The notes below the pieces were generated by a model, which worked only from the letters and a program-made list of their open reading frames with translations, was not told the DNA's origin and made no database searches. From positions 2,315,325 to 2,379,324 of the forward strand of contig NC_021487.1 of the NCBI RefSeq assembly GCF_000427095.1: 64,000 bases of DNA. Reading direction: 5' to 3'. Shown here in pieces: positions 53,481-63,975 of this stretch. How positions within the stretch are numbered: position 1 is the first letter of the stretch; each line of letters opens with the position of its first letter. The DNA is from Chthonomonas calidirosea T49. GTDB lineage: Bacteria; Armatimonadota; Chthonomonadetes; Chthonomonadales; Chthonomonadaceae. A program made the position numbers and the translations under genes.

Positions 53481-56012
53481 CTAATCCCCTCGTTTTAGAT
53501 TGGCTATGGCGTCTTCTGCAGCCTGTTTTAGCTTTGGATCGGACGTTTGGGTTTCAAACGCCTGGAGTACGGGGGTGACGCTTTTATCGCCGCGCTCTTG
53601 CAAGGCCTCGATAACGCTCTGTTGAATCTGTGGGTTAGAGTCGGAAAGCAGGTTCGCTAATCCTTTGCTAACGGACGAATCACTGCGGTCGAGATGGCCG
53701 AGCGCGCGGATAGCTGCAAGTCGCGTGAAGTAGAAGTGGCTAGGACCGGCCGCTTCCAACAGCAGAGGGCCTGCTGCATCCACGTGAGCCTCAGCGAGCG
53801 CATTGACCGCTATATAGGCCAGCTGATCGCGGGGCGTTTTGGCCTCGATCTGATGCCGAAAAACGTCAAGGTTTTGAGCGGGAGCGAGCTTAGCGAGCGC
53901 ATTTAAGGCCCCTCCAACGGCAACATAGGGAGCTGTATCGCTAATGGCTTCACGATGAAGAAGGTTTAAAGTGGCAGCGTCGGCGGGCAACTGACTCAGG
54001 GCTTCAAAAGCGGCAGCCACGCGTTCGGGCTGCTTGCTTTCGGTTTGTTGAAGGAAGAGGGAACGCAGGGCGGGGTCTTTGAGGTTGCCTAGTTGCCGCA
54101 GTAAAAAGCTCGCAACACGCCAGGCCGGTTCCGATTTCAAAGCTTGAATGAACAGTTGCTCTCTTTCTGCCGTAAGCCCTCCTGGCTGCGCAACGATCTG
54201 CCTCGCAGCCTCTAAACGATCGACATAGTCGGGGGCATAGAGCAGAATAGCTTTGGCTTCGGCCTCCGACCATTTCGGCGTCTCCATCTGTTTGATCAGC
54301 TCGTGATCGGGATCGAGCAGCACGGCCGCAGGCGCCGCCGTTTCGGGAATGGAGAACTCCTGTTCGGCCTGGTCGCAGTTTTCTGTGACCCGCTGCAGGC
54401 GATCGCTAGAGGATCGATCAGGGTAGATAAGCCCAAAAGTGATCGGCATATGAAAAATGGGCACTCCACGTGAGGTATCTTGCAGCTGCTTCACCGTTAT
54501 TTGCACGGTTGCGCTTTGCGGGTCGTAGTGCCAACTCATCTGCAGAACAGGGTGTCCTGGCTTGTAGACCCACTGGTCGAAAAAGGGCTCTACATTGATA
54601 CCGGTCTCGTCGGTAATGGCCTCCATAAGGTCATGGCTATCTACGGGGCGAAACTTGTAGACTTCGAGGTAGTGGTGCAATCCGCGGAAGAGGTTATCTT
54701 GGCCGAGCTGGTCACGTAACATCTCTAGAACAAGAGCACCCTTGGAGTAGGTCGTGGAGTCAAAGAGCACGTCCGGGTTAGAGTAGAGCTTTGTAGAGAG
54801 AGGGCGTAGATAGCGGTTTGCTTCCCGCAGATAACTTTGCAGGGCACCCTCTTTATCGGCCTGCCACTCTTCCTCGCCAAAGCGATGGCGGGTATAGAGC
54901 ATCTGCATAAAGGTGGCAAATCCTTCGTTTAACCAGATGTTGCCCCAGTCCTTGCAGGTGACGGTGTCTCCGAACCATTGATGAGCAAGCTCGTGGGCGG
55001 TGAGGCTGTCGGTACGAACCAGCCCAGCTCTAGGGTCGGTGAGAGCGATGTTGCCTAAGGTGGTTGCGCTCACGTTCTCCATACCGCCAGGGAAGTCGTA
55101 GACAGCGTCCTCGGCGTATTTGGGCCAAGGATATTTGAAGTCCAGCAGTTGGCTATAGAAGGAGAGCATATCGGGTGTGTCGGAGAAGCTGTAGGGGGCG
55201 AGTGCGCCTTGACCTTTCGGCGTTACGTAGAGCAGGGGTGTTTTTCCCCAGTGGGTGCGATACACATCTAATTCGCCCCCAACAAGCGATAGGAGATAGG
55301 TGGAATGAGGCTGATTCATGATCCAGCGGAAGGTTTTAGTGTGATGTGCTTTGTCTTCCGTTACGGGACCTTCCTGGCCATTCCCAATAACCGTCCAAGT
55401 ATCCGGCACGGTGACGATGGTTTCACTAGTACACTTGTCATTAGGATAGTCATAACAGGGTACCCAGTTCCTGTTGGTATCTGTTTCTCCCTGCGTCCAA
55501 AACCCCGGTGCGCGATGCGGGTCGGAAGGGGTCGGATCGATCCATTTGAACCCACCGACTCCATTTGCACCACCCCCCACTGTGCCGCTAGGCATGATGT
55601 AGTGTACGCTTACCTTCACGTACTTCCCGCGCTGCAGAGGCGAAGGGGCATGCAGGATCAGTTTATCGCCGTTATGTTCAAACGTAACGGGGGCACCATC
55701 TAGGGTGCAATCCTTGATCTGGAGATTTGCCCCGGCATCAAGCACGATGGTGGATAGCCCATCTCGCAAAGGAGCGAGAGTGTGGGTAACGGTACCTTCG
55801 GCGGAGTGGGTATCAGGATGGACAATGAAGACAAGTTGGAGATGCTCCACATGATAGTCACGGTTGCGGGCGTAGTGGAGGGTGGCTGCGGGCGGCTCGA
55901 ATGGGTTACCGCCAACACGTTGAAATTGGGCATAGGCAGTAATCCGTGACAATCCGACGAGAAACAGGCCAGATAGAAGGCAGATGAAGGACCTTGTACG
56001 ATGCGGCAGCAT
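53481..56012 (-). CDS. M1-family aminopeptidase with HEAT-like C-terminal repeats
   Basis: 843 residues. A signal-peptide-like N-terminus (FICLLSGLFLVGLSRITAYA) indicates export. The catalytic domain has PGGMENVSAT (exopeptidase GAMEN-type motif) and HELAHQWFGD (H340, E341, H344) with NEGFAT (E363) as the third zinc ligand. Beyond the peptidase core, about residues 590-840 form a helical repeat region (LIQALKSEPAWRVASFLLRQ; IRALGHLDRSDSSVSKGLAN) resembling HEAT repeats. It cleaves N-terminal residues from peptides in the periplasm. GAGGAG precedes the ATG at 9 bases. The gene lies 30 bases after a small membrane protein gene. Confidence 0.92.
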   Translation of the reverse strand: MLPHRTRSFICLLSGLFLVGLSRITAYAQFQRVGGNPFEPPAATLHYARNRDYHVEHLQLVFIVHPDTHSAEGTVTHTLAPLRDGLSTIVLDAGANLQIKDCTLDGAPVTFEHNGDKLILHAPSPLQRGKYVKVSVHYIMPSGTVGGGANGVGGFKWIDPTPSDPHRAPGFWTQGETDTNRNWVPCYDYPNDKCTSETIVTVPDTWTVIGNGQEGPVTEDKAHHTKTFRWIMNQPHSTYLLSLVGGELDVYRTHWGKTPLLYVTPKGQGALAPYSFSDTPDMLSFYSQLLDFKYPWPKYAEDAVYDFPGGMENVSATTLGNIALTDPRAGLVRTDSLTAHELAHQWFGDTVTCKDWGNIWLNEGFATFMQMLYTRHRFGEEEWQADKEGALQSYLREANRYLRPLSTKLYSNPDVLFDSTTYSKGALVLEMLRDQLGQDNLFRGLHHYLEVYKFRPVDSHDLMEAITDETGINVEPFFDQWVYKPGHPVLQMSWHYDPQSATVQITVKQLQDTSRGVPIFHMPITFGLIYPDRSSSDRLQRVTENCDQAEQEFSIPETAAPAAVLLDPDHELIKQMETPKWSEAEAKAILLYAPDYVDRLEAARQIVAQPGGLTAEREQLFIQALKSEPAWRVASFLLRQLGNLKDPALRSLFLQQTESKQPERVAAAFEALSQLPADAATLNLLHREAISDTAPYVAVGGALNALAKLAPAQNLDVFRHQIEAKTPRDQLAYIAVNALAEAHVDAAGPLLLEAAGPSHFYFTRLAAIRALGHLDRSDSSVSKGLANLLSDSNPQIQQSVIEALQERGDKSVTPVLQAFETQTSDPKLKQAAEDAIANLKRGD

Positions 56013-56042
56013 AAGTAGATTCTCCTCAAAAGAGATAGTGTA

Positions 56043-56336
56043 TCACGTTTGTTGTTGGGAAGAAGAGGAGGGTGCAGAGCGCGTTTTCCGTAGAACACGC
56101 AGATAGTAGAACGCTAGCCCCAGACGCCAAAGGCCGAACAGGAGCATCCCTATACCGATGGCGAGGGTAAATAGGTCTTCTTTCGAGCGCGCGTGAGGTG
56201 GAATAACGAGTGAAAGAAGGTAACTCCCAATCAGTAGACAGAGCACCCCAAAGAGGATGCTGGCAAAGCACATGGCATACAGCGTCTTTCGTCGGGCAGC
56301 GACGATGGTAGGCGTCGCCGGTTTTTTAGCAGCCAT
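56043..56336 (-). CDS. Small two-helix membrane protein
   Basis: 97 residues: basic N-terminus, helix YAMCFASILFGVLCLLIGSY (about 20-40), second helix LFTLAIGIGMLLFGLWRLGL (about 55-75), basic Ser/Gln-rich tail. It sits 5 bases after the CTP synthase stop, so it is co-transcribed with pyrG and the M1 peptidase. No family recognised. Confidence 0.7.
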   Translation of the reverse strand: MAAKKPATPTIVAARRKTLYAMCFASILFGVLCLLIGSYLLSLVIPPHARSKEDLFTLAIGIGMLLFGLWRLGLAFYYLRVLRKTRSAPSSSSQQQT

Positions 56337-56341
56337 TAGCG

Positions 56342-58132
<1,791 letters not shown>

Positions 58133-58170
58133 TCAGGGACAGAGGCCTCTTCATTCCTAAGTCCTTCGGG

Positions 58171-58374
58171 CTATTTATCGGCTATGACCTCGTAAGGAAT
58201 CTGGTTCTCCTTCAGTATCTGAATCTGGCTTTCGTCAAGCACGTAAACATCGTTGGGCAGCACCTGCATTCTTCCACCGGTGCGCTGCATGAGAAGTAAG
58301 TAGGCTCTCAACGAGTCTTTGGCGGGTACGCGCACGCGCGTCATCCCTTTTTTGAGCTGTTCAAACTGTGGCAT
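58171..58374 (-). CDS. Small protein of unknown function
   Basis: 67 residues, MPQFEQLKKGMTRVRVPAKD..., mixed alpha/beta, soluble; the end (DESQIQILKENQIPYEVIAD) looks like a folded strand-helix-strand unit. GAGGGCG precedes the ATG. It lies between the PHP phosphatase terminator and pyrG, 80 bases before the latter. Not recognised. Confidence 0.65.
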   Translation of the reverse strand: MPQFEQLKKGMTRVRVPAKDSLRAYLLLMQRTGGRMQVLPNDVYVLDESQIQILKENQIPYEVIADK

Positions 58375-58401
58375 CGTCGCGCCCTCACTTTTATAAGCAA
58401 A

Positions 58402-58426
58402 GGCGCAACGGGGTCTCCGTTGCGCC
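58402..58426 (-). terminator. Terminator after the PHP phosphatase gene
   Basis: GGCGCAACGG (58402-58411) pairs with CCGTTGCGCC (58417-58426). On the minus strand it is followed by TTTGCTTATAAAAG. Confidence 0.7.
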
Positions 58427-58473
58427 CGCTATCATTATACGCACGAAGCGGAAAAAACTGCAAGAGGAGGCGC

Positions 58474-59289
58474 TTATGAGGAGAACGGTTTAGCAAGGCG
58501 GCGTCGCCCCTCCCACGTGCAGACTTCGGTGAAGCCCTGTCGCAACGCCATCTCCACAGCGTGCGGATAGGCATGAGCAAGTTGATCGGGGTGGTGGGCA
58601 TCGGAGCCTATAGAGATATATCGCCCACCTTTATGCGCATAGAGAGCCACCGTTGCCTCGACCGGATAGGTTGTCCCTAGGCCATGATGTAGACCTGCGG
58701 TATTGATCTCCAATGCTACACCACGGGCGATCATCTCCTCAAAAAGGACCTCAAGAAGATCACGGTAAGCCCCTGGATCGTAAGGCCCCCAAGCAGCCAG
58801 GCCACGCCGATTTGCGTACTCTAGATGGGCAACTACATCGAATAGGCCGCTGCGCACCGAGTCGATCACTGCGGCAAAGTAGTCGGAGTAGGCCTGCTGC
58901 TGCGTTCGATCGCGGTTGTACTCTGGGGTCATGATCAGAACACCATCCACATAATGGACGCTGCCTAACACAAAGTCGAAGGCATAGGTTTCAAGAAAGG
59001 CTGCGATCTCCTCCTCAAAGCGTTTTTGATAGTCTATCTCTACGCCCGCACGAATACGAAGCCGATCGCCCCATACTTGGCGTGCAGCCTCTATCTCTCT
59101 AAGATAGGCGTCGTAATGAAAGTAGTCCACCACGGGGTCGCAGGGGTCGAAATCCTTATGTTCTGAAAAACCTATCTCGTCTAGGCCAATGGCTACGGCA
59201 CGCTCGCAATGCTCGGCTATGGAGGCGCTGCCATCGTGAGAGCGGAACGAATGCACCTGATAGTCTACAGCATAATAGCCAGTAATCAT
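58474..59289 (-). CDS. PHP-domain histidinol-phosphatase-like hydrolase
   Basis: 271 residues. Metal residues: DYQVHSFRSHDGSASI (H-x-H replaced by H-x-F; second His in RSHD), IGFSEHKDFDP (E-H), AGVEIDY, GSVHYVDG, AHLEYANR and IGSDAHHPDQLA (D-x-H). This matches HisJ-type phosphatases that remove phosphate from histidinol phosphate. GAGGAGGAAAC precedes the ATG. With no his genes nearby, histidine synthesis is the family expectation rather than proved. Confidence 0.85.
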   Translation of the reverse strand: MITGYYAVDYQVHSFRSHDGSASIAEHCERAVAIGLDEIGFSEHKDFDPCDPVVDYFHYDAYLREIEAARQVWGDRLRIRAGVEIDYQKRFEEEIAAFLETYAFDFVLGSVHYVDGVLIMTPEYNRDRTQQQAYSDYFAAVIDSVRSGLFDVVAHLEYANRRGLAAWGPYDPGAYRDLLEVLFEEMIARGVALEINTAGLHHGLGTTYPVEATVALYAHKGGRYISIGSDAHHPDQLAHAYPHAVEMALRQGFTEVCTWEGRRRLAKPFSS

Positions 59290-59354
59290 AAATAGTTTCC
59301 TCCTCTTGTCATTAGCAAGTAAAACATGCTAGAATGTCAAATCCTGTTCGGTGG

Positions 59355-59861
59355 TTAAGGCCTTATGGAGGTATAGGGTGGCGGAGGACTGTTGACCACC
59401 ACTCCAAGCACATCTTTTTCGGGAACAGGGCCGAAAACACGACTGTCTTCAGAGACGGCAAGATTGTCGCCGAGCACCACGATATAGCCTTTAGGCACCG
59501 TTAGCTCTACCTGAGGCCCGTGCGACGTCTGGACGATGTGCTGTTCGTAGTAATCGGCAAGACCATTGCGAAAAGCAAGAGCTTGAAGGTCCGGAAAGGA
59601 GTGTCCTAAGGGCTCGCCGGGCAGACGAGCGATGCGTTTGATGATAACCTCGCGCGCCTGGCGCACGAGCACCACCTCGTTACGGCGCAAGGGCGGGCAA
59701 AACGGGCCACGACGCCAAACCAGCACGATCTGCCCACTGTGATAAGTGGGTAACATCGAATCGCCGTCTACGATGCTTAGGCGGAAAGTCAGCATGAAAA
59801 AAAGTACAATAACAAGAAATACGGCAACAAAAACGACTTGTCTGCGTGTGGAAGGCGACAT
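59355..59861 (-). CDS. lepB: Signal peptidase I
   Basis: 168 residues. One N-terminal membrane helix (VVFVAVFLVIVLFFMLTFRL), nucleophile Ser in VDGDSMLPT (S35), general-base Lys in VIIKRIARLPGE (K75), and the C-terminal GDN...SEDSRVFGPV box. It removes signal peptides on the outer face of the inner membrane. GAGGAA precedes the ATG. It lies downstream of, and divergent from, the DUF4446 gene. Confidence 0.95.
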   Translation of the reverse strand: MSPSTRRQVVFVAVFLVIVLFFMLTFRLSIVDGDSMLPTYHSGQIVLVWRRGPFCPPLRRNEVVLVRQAREVIIKRIARLPGEPLGHSFPDLQALAFRNGLADYYEQHIVQTSHGPQVELTVPKGYIVVLGDNLAVSEDSRVFGPVPEKDVLGVVVNSPPPPYTSIRP

Positions 59862-59971
59862 GGAAGTTCCTCGAAAGCTCTTGTAGAGTATACCCTTGCT
59901 TGGCCTCGATGGAGGTTTGAGTTGTCCCCCCCAACGCTAATACTTTTAATAGGAGGAGTGAAAGGAGACAC

Positions 59972-60466
59972 GTGTTTCACGCACTGCTGCAACCTAACGT
60001 GGTGTCATGGCTGATGCCCACCCTTCTCATCGGTTTTCCGCTGCTTGCTGTGGGCTTTGTGGTTACGTTTCTCGCTGTGCGACGTATGGATAAGAGGTTA
60101 AAGGCGTTTCTGCGAGGGCCCGATGGAGCCAGTTTGGAGCAGATGCTGGCCCACCAAGTCTGCGAGATCGAGCGCTTGGAACAGCGTATCGAGGCGGTGG
60201 AGCAGGCAGTGGGGGTGCTGCAGGCTCAGATACCGGCATGTTTTCAAAAGCACGGCCTTGTCCGCTATAATGCCTTTGAAAACGTCGGCGGTGAGCAAAG
60301 CTTTTCGCTGGCTATGCTTGATGGGCACAACAACGGCTATGTGCTAACAAGCGTTTATAGCCGGGCCGAGGTGCGCGTCTACGCCAAACGTGTGCAGAAC
60401 GGACGTGCGAGTCATCCTCTATCGGACGAGGAGACACGCGCTCTGCAAGAAGCCCTAACCTATTGA
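59972..60466 (+). CDS. DUF4446 membrane protein
   Basis: 164 residues. One membrane helix (SWLMPTLLIGFPLLAVGFVV), a coiled coil (about 50-85: EIERLEQRIEAVEQAVGVLQ) and the conserved domain LVRYNAFENVGGEQSFSLAM-LDGHNNGYVLTSVYSRAEVR-VYAKRV. The family is widespread and uncharacterised. GTG 59972 follows AAAGGAG. The sigma factor gene begins 22 bases after its stop, so they likely share a transcript. Confidence 0.9.
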   Translation: MFHALLQPNVVSWLMPTLLIGFPLLAVGFVVTFLAVRRMDKRLKAFLRGPDGASLEQMLAHQVCEIERLEQRIEAVEQAVGVLQAQIPACFQKHGLVRYNAFENVGGEQSFSLAMLDGHNNGYVLTSVYSRAEVRVYAKRVQNGRASHPLSDEETRALQEALTY

Positions 60467-60488
60467 GACCCTTGCGCCGGAGAAGAGG

Positions 60489-61070
60489 ATGACCGACGCG
60501 GATGAACAACGACTGATTGAGCGCAGCAAAGAAGGCGATCGTCGCGCCTTCGATGCTTTGGTGCGGATGCATGAAAAGCGCGTCTATAACTTGGCCTATC
60601 GTTTATGTGGCAATTACGATGAGGCCGGCGATATCACGGTAGAGGCTTTTCTACGCGTCTATCAGGCGATCAATAGTTTTCGAGGCGACGCCAACTTTTC
60701 GACTTGGCTCTATCGCATCGTCACCAACGTCTATCTAGATCGCCGAAAGCGCCAAAAGAATCGAAAAACCCTGTCGCTGGAAGAGTATGTGGAGTTAGAA
60801 GAGAGCCAAGTAACCCGTCAGATCGAAGATCCCTCCCCAGGACCGGAGGAGCTAGCAGAGGCACAACAGCGTCAGGAGCTTTTACAGAAAGCGATTGAAA
60901 GTTTGCCTGAATACCAGCGGGCCATGATTGTGCTTTATCATGTAGATGGGCTTTCCTATGAGGAGATCGCGGAGGTGCTCTCACTGCCCATTGGCACAGT
61001 AAAATCGCGCCTTAACCGAGCACGTCTTGCCCTGCGGGAGAAGCTAGAGCCGATTCGTGAGGCGTTCTAG
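60489..61070 (+). CDS. ECF RNA polymerase sigma factor (RpoE/SigW-like)
   Basis: 193 residues. Region 2 (NLAYRLCGNYDEAGDITVEA-FLRVYQAINSFRGDANFSTW-LYRIVTNVYLDRRKRQ) and region 4 (SYEEIAEVLSLPIGTVKSRL-NRARLALREKL) are complete; there is no region 1 or 3. The linker is acidic. An anti-sigma gene with a zinc-binding HxxxCxxC motif follows 93 bases downstream, the usual pair. AGAAGAGG precedes ATG 60489. Target promoters are unknown. Confidence 0.95.
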   Translation: MTDADEQRLIERSKEGDRRAFDALVRMHEKRVYNLAYRLCGNYDEAGDITVEAFLRVYQAINSFRGDANFSTWLYRIVTNVYLDRRKRQKNRKTLSLEEYVELEESQVTRQIEDPSPGPEELAEAQQRQELLQKAIESLPEYQRAMIVLYHVDGLSYEEIAEVLSLPIGTVKSRLNRARLALREKLEPIREAF

Positions 61071-61163
61071 CCATGCGGAACATAACTTGCTGAGGCGTCG
61101 TCCAAAAAGTGGATCAAACTAAATAGATGTGGCTTCATTAGCTCGTCGTGGTGGGTAAAACAG

Positions 61164-61907
61164 ATGCAATGTCAAGATGCTTTAGAACTATTTTCGGACT
61201 ATGTTTCGGGAGATATGGATAAGGCCTTGCAGGCGGCTTTCGAGGCACACCTACAGCAGTGCCCCTCCTGTCGTGAGGGCATGCAGGGGTTTCGACAGGT
61301 GTGGGCCGACCTTGACCGTCTGCCCAGTGTAGAACCTCCTCCATCCCTTCACGAGCGCATTCTTGCAAAACTCGATGAAAAGCCTCTGCAACGCCAACAA
61401 CCCAAGCTTTTTGGCAGCTGGCAGCTGCTTTGGCGCCCACAGGTGCTTGCAGCCGCCGCTCTTGTGCTTATTGTGCTCCTGGCGGGGCTACAGTTCACAC
61501 CCGTACGCCATGCCGCTTTGGGGCTGCCGGATAGGCTCTTCGGTTGGCTTCATCCCGTTCGGAAACCGATGCTTCCGCAACCTACTGTGGTTTGGCAGGC
61601 CAACGAGAACGGACAGGGTGGCTATTTGGAGGTGCAGTTTCAGGTGCCTGCAACCGAATCGAAGGATGCAGTCTTGCACTTCACGATTGCGTTGGTGCGT
61701 CTGCAGCCTGGGTTGCCTGCATCGCAGGGCGATAGAGTGGTGGTACAGCAAGGTGTCGCCCAGGCTGGTACCCTCTACACGGCTCGTATTCAATTGGCAC
61801 AACAACCCGACCCCTCTCAGTTCTCTCTGCTTTTCTCGGCGGGTTGGGCCAACGATAAAACCGAGAAAACTCAACAGCTCGCCTTACCACCTCTTTCTAA
61901 TTCCTAA
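61164..61907 (+). CDS. Anti-sigma factor with zinc-finger (ZAS) domain
   Basis: 247 residues. The cytoplasmic ZAS domain has CQDALELFSDYVSGD...HLQQCPSC (C-x...-H-x3-C-x2-C). It is followed by one membrane helix (LAAAALVLIVLLAGLQ, about 95-112) and a periplasmic beta-rich domain (GGYLEVQFQV, AVLHFTIALVRLQPG). It should hold the preceding sigma factor inactive until an envelope signal arrives. No SD is strong upstream of ATG 61164. Confidence 0.9.
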   Translation: MQCQDALELFSDYVSGDMDKALQAAFEAHLQQCPSCREGMQGFRQVWADLDRLPSVEPPPSLHERILAKLDEKPLQRQQPKLFGSWQLLWRPQVLAAAALVLIVLLAGLQFTPVRHAALGLPDRLFGWLHPVRKPMLPQPTVVWQANENGQGGYLEVQFQVPATESKDAVLHFTIALVRLQPGLPASQGDRVVVQQGVAQAGTLYTARIQLAQQPDPSQFSLLFSAGWANDKTEKTQQLALPPLSNS

Positions 61908-62247
61908 TAACCTGGTAGAGTTACCGTGTTGAGAAATCCTCGTGGGTTTGGAATAAACAAAGATGAAGAGGTTGCAAACACGTGCAGGACGTGCATGGCG
62001 CAGATAACGAAGAGCCGCAGCCTCTTCCCTGCTACCATGTAATCGCTCTTCGGCAACGAAGAGTGTTGACATAGATTTGCAAATGTCCTAAAGAATGCGC
62101 TCCACAAAGGCGTGGCGGTGCAAGGAAACGAGAAAGACGAGGCTCATTTGCCTCGTCTTTCTTAATTTATGCTCCGGCTCACGGGCAGGAACTCCTCCCC
62201 ACGATGACGAAACAAGATGCCATAGACTTTCTATACGAGTTTGGAAG
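61908..62247 (+). other. Intergenic region with short-transcript signals
   Basis: 340 bases. Contains hairpins (GAAGAG/CTCTTC near 62010-62026; CTCTTC/GAAGAG at 62045-62063). Also contains a possible promoter TTGACA (62066-62071) with TAAAGA 17 bases on. A strong terminator GAAAGACGAGGC/GCCTCGTCTTTC follows (62132-62161, then TTAATTT). No protein gene. Confidence 0.5.
62132..62166 (+). terminator. Strong intrinsic terminator upstream of M14 gene
   Basis: GAAAGACGAGGC, TCATTT loop, GCCTCGTCTTTC, then TTAATTT. Confidence 0.85.
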
Positions 62248-63975
62248 ATGAAGCTTAGCGATATTCGATTCGACACCTACTATCCCTATGCTGCGCTCAC
62301 AGAGCGCCTACAGGCGCTTGTGGAGGCCTTCCCCCATCTGCTGCGACTGGAATCGATAGGGAAGAGCTATGAGGGGCGTGATGTATGGCTTGTAACAGCA
62401 ACCCGCTTCGAAACCGGCCCCGATATCGAAAAGCCCGCCTATTGGTGCGACGGAAATATCCATGCCACAGAGGTGTCCGCCTCCTCGGCCTGTCTCTATA
62501 TTCTGCACTACCTCGCCACTCATTATGGGACTGATCCCGACGTCACACGCGCTCTGGATAGTCGTGCCTTCTATGTCGTACCCCGCGTTAACCCAGATGG
62601 AGCTGAACTCTATTTTTCCGATAAACCCCGCTTTCTCCGCTCCAGCGTTCGGCCTTATCCCTACGATGAAGAGCCTATAGAGGGCCTACGTATTGAAGAC
62701 GTAGATGGAGATGGGCGCATACTGAATATGCGCATCCCCGATCCAAACGGCCCATGGAAGATCCATCCCGAGCATCCACGCCTGATGGTGCGTCGTGAGC
62801 CCACGGAGACCGGAGGAACCTACTACCGCATCTTGCCGGAAGGGATTTTGGAAAATTGGGATGGTTTCACCTTAACGGTGCAGCGTAATAAGGAGGGGCT
62901 TGACCTCAATCGGAACTTTCCTGCCCATTGGCGCCAGGAGCATCAACAGCGCGGCGCCGGTCCCTTCCCCGGCAGCGAACCCGAAGTGCACAATCTTCTG
63001 CAGTTTATCTCCAACCATCCAAACATCACCGGTGGCCTTACCTTTCATACCTATGGAGGCGTGCTGCTACGCCCTTACGGCACACAAGCCGACGATACCA
63101 TGCCCGCAGAAGACCTTTGGGTCTTTCAGACCATAGGCAAAAAGGGGGCAGAACTCACCGGCTACCCTCACGTCAGCGTCTATCATGACTTTCGCTATCA
63201 TCCCAACGAGGTGATCACCGGAGTGTGGGACGACTGGATGTACGACCATCTTGGTCTCTTTGCCTGGACGGTGGAGATATGGTCACCACAGCGTCAAGCC
63301 GGGATTACAGAGGGTTTTAGCCCCGATACCAAGCCAGGGCAGTATCGGTTTATTGAGTGGTATCGAGACCATCCGCTGGAGGAAGACATCAAGATGTTGG
63401 AGTGGTCCGATGCCAATCTGGGTGGCAAAGGCTACGTGGCTTGGCGTCCCTTCCAACACCCACAATTGGGAGCTGTAGAGATAGGTGGCTGGGATGTGCA
63501 GTATGCCTTTCGTAATCCGCCGCCCCAATTCCTGGAAAAAGAGATCGCGCCGTTTGCCCACTGGGTCGTATGGAACGCCCTCCTATCGCCCTTGCTACAG
63601 GTGCACAGCGCAACTGCCGAGCCGTTGGGGGAGGGGGCTTACCGCGTTCAACTGGTAGTAGATAACGTGGGTTGGCTGCCGACCTATATTAGCAAAAAGG
63701 CACTCGAGAAGCAGGTGTGTCGTCCGTTGGTAGCCGAGATCGAGCTGCCTGAAGGCGTCGTGCTAGAGGTGGGTAAACCCCGCACAGAAGTGGAGCAGTT
63801 GGAGGGCAAGGCCTATAAAGCCTCTGCTCCTTATGGATGGACGGCCGATGCCACCCGCGAGCGTACCAAGGTGGAGTGGGTAGTGCGAGGCCCAGCGGGC
63901 GTGAACGTAAAACTTACGGCTCGTCACGATAGGGCTGGTGTAGTACGTGCCCAGGTAACGTTACCAGCGTTTTAA
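62248..63975 (+). CDS. M14-family zinc carboxypeptidase
   Basis: 575 residues from ATG 62248. Zinc ligands H72 and E75 in GNIHATEVSA and H267 in LTFHTYGG; general-base E343 in WTVEIWSP. Also AFYVVPRVNPDGAELYF (Arg/Asn substrate binding) and LDLNRNFPAHW. A beta-sandwich C-terminal domain (about 470-575) follows. It trims C-terminal residues from peptides. No signal peptide is seen. The SD (TTGGAAG) is weak; the preceding intergenic terminator suggests a separate promoter close to the start. Confidence 0.93.
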   Translation: MKLSDIRFDTYYPYAALTERLQALVEAFPHLLRLESIGKSYEGRDVWLVTATRFETGPDIEKPAYWCDGNIHATEVSASSACLYILHYLATHYGTDPDVTRALDSRAFYVVPRVNPDGAELYFSDKPRFLRSSVRPYPYDEEPIEGLRIEDVDGDGRILNMRIPDPNGPWKIHPEHPRLMVRREPTETGGTYYRILPEGILENWDGFTLTVQRNKEGLDLNRNFPAHWRQEHQQRGAGPFPGSEPEVHNLLQFISNHPNITGGLTFHTYGGVLLRPYGTQADDTMPAEDLWVFQTIGKKGAELTGYPHVSVYHDFRYHPNEVITGVWDDWMYDHLGLFAWTVEIWSPQRQAGITEGFSPDTKPGQYRFIEWYRDHPLEEDIKMLEWSDANLGGKGYVAWRPFQHPQLGAVEIGGWDVQYAFRNPPPQFLEKEIAPFAHWVVWNALLSPLLQVHSATAEPLGEGAYRVQLVVDNVGWLPTYISKKALEKQVCRPLVAEIELPEGVVLEVGKPRTEVEQLEGKAYKASAPYGWTADATRERTKVEWVVRGPAGVNVKLTARHDRAGVVRAQVTLPAF

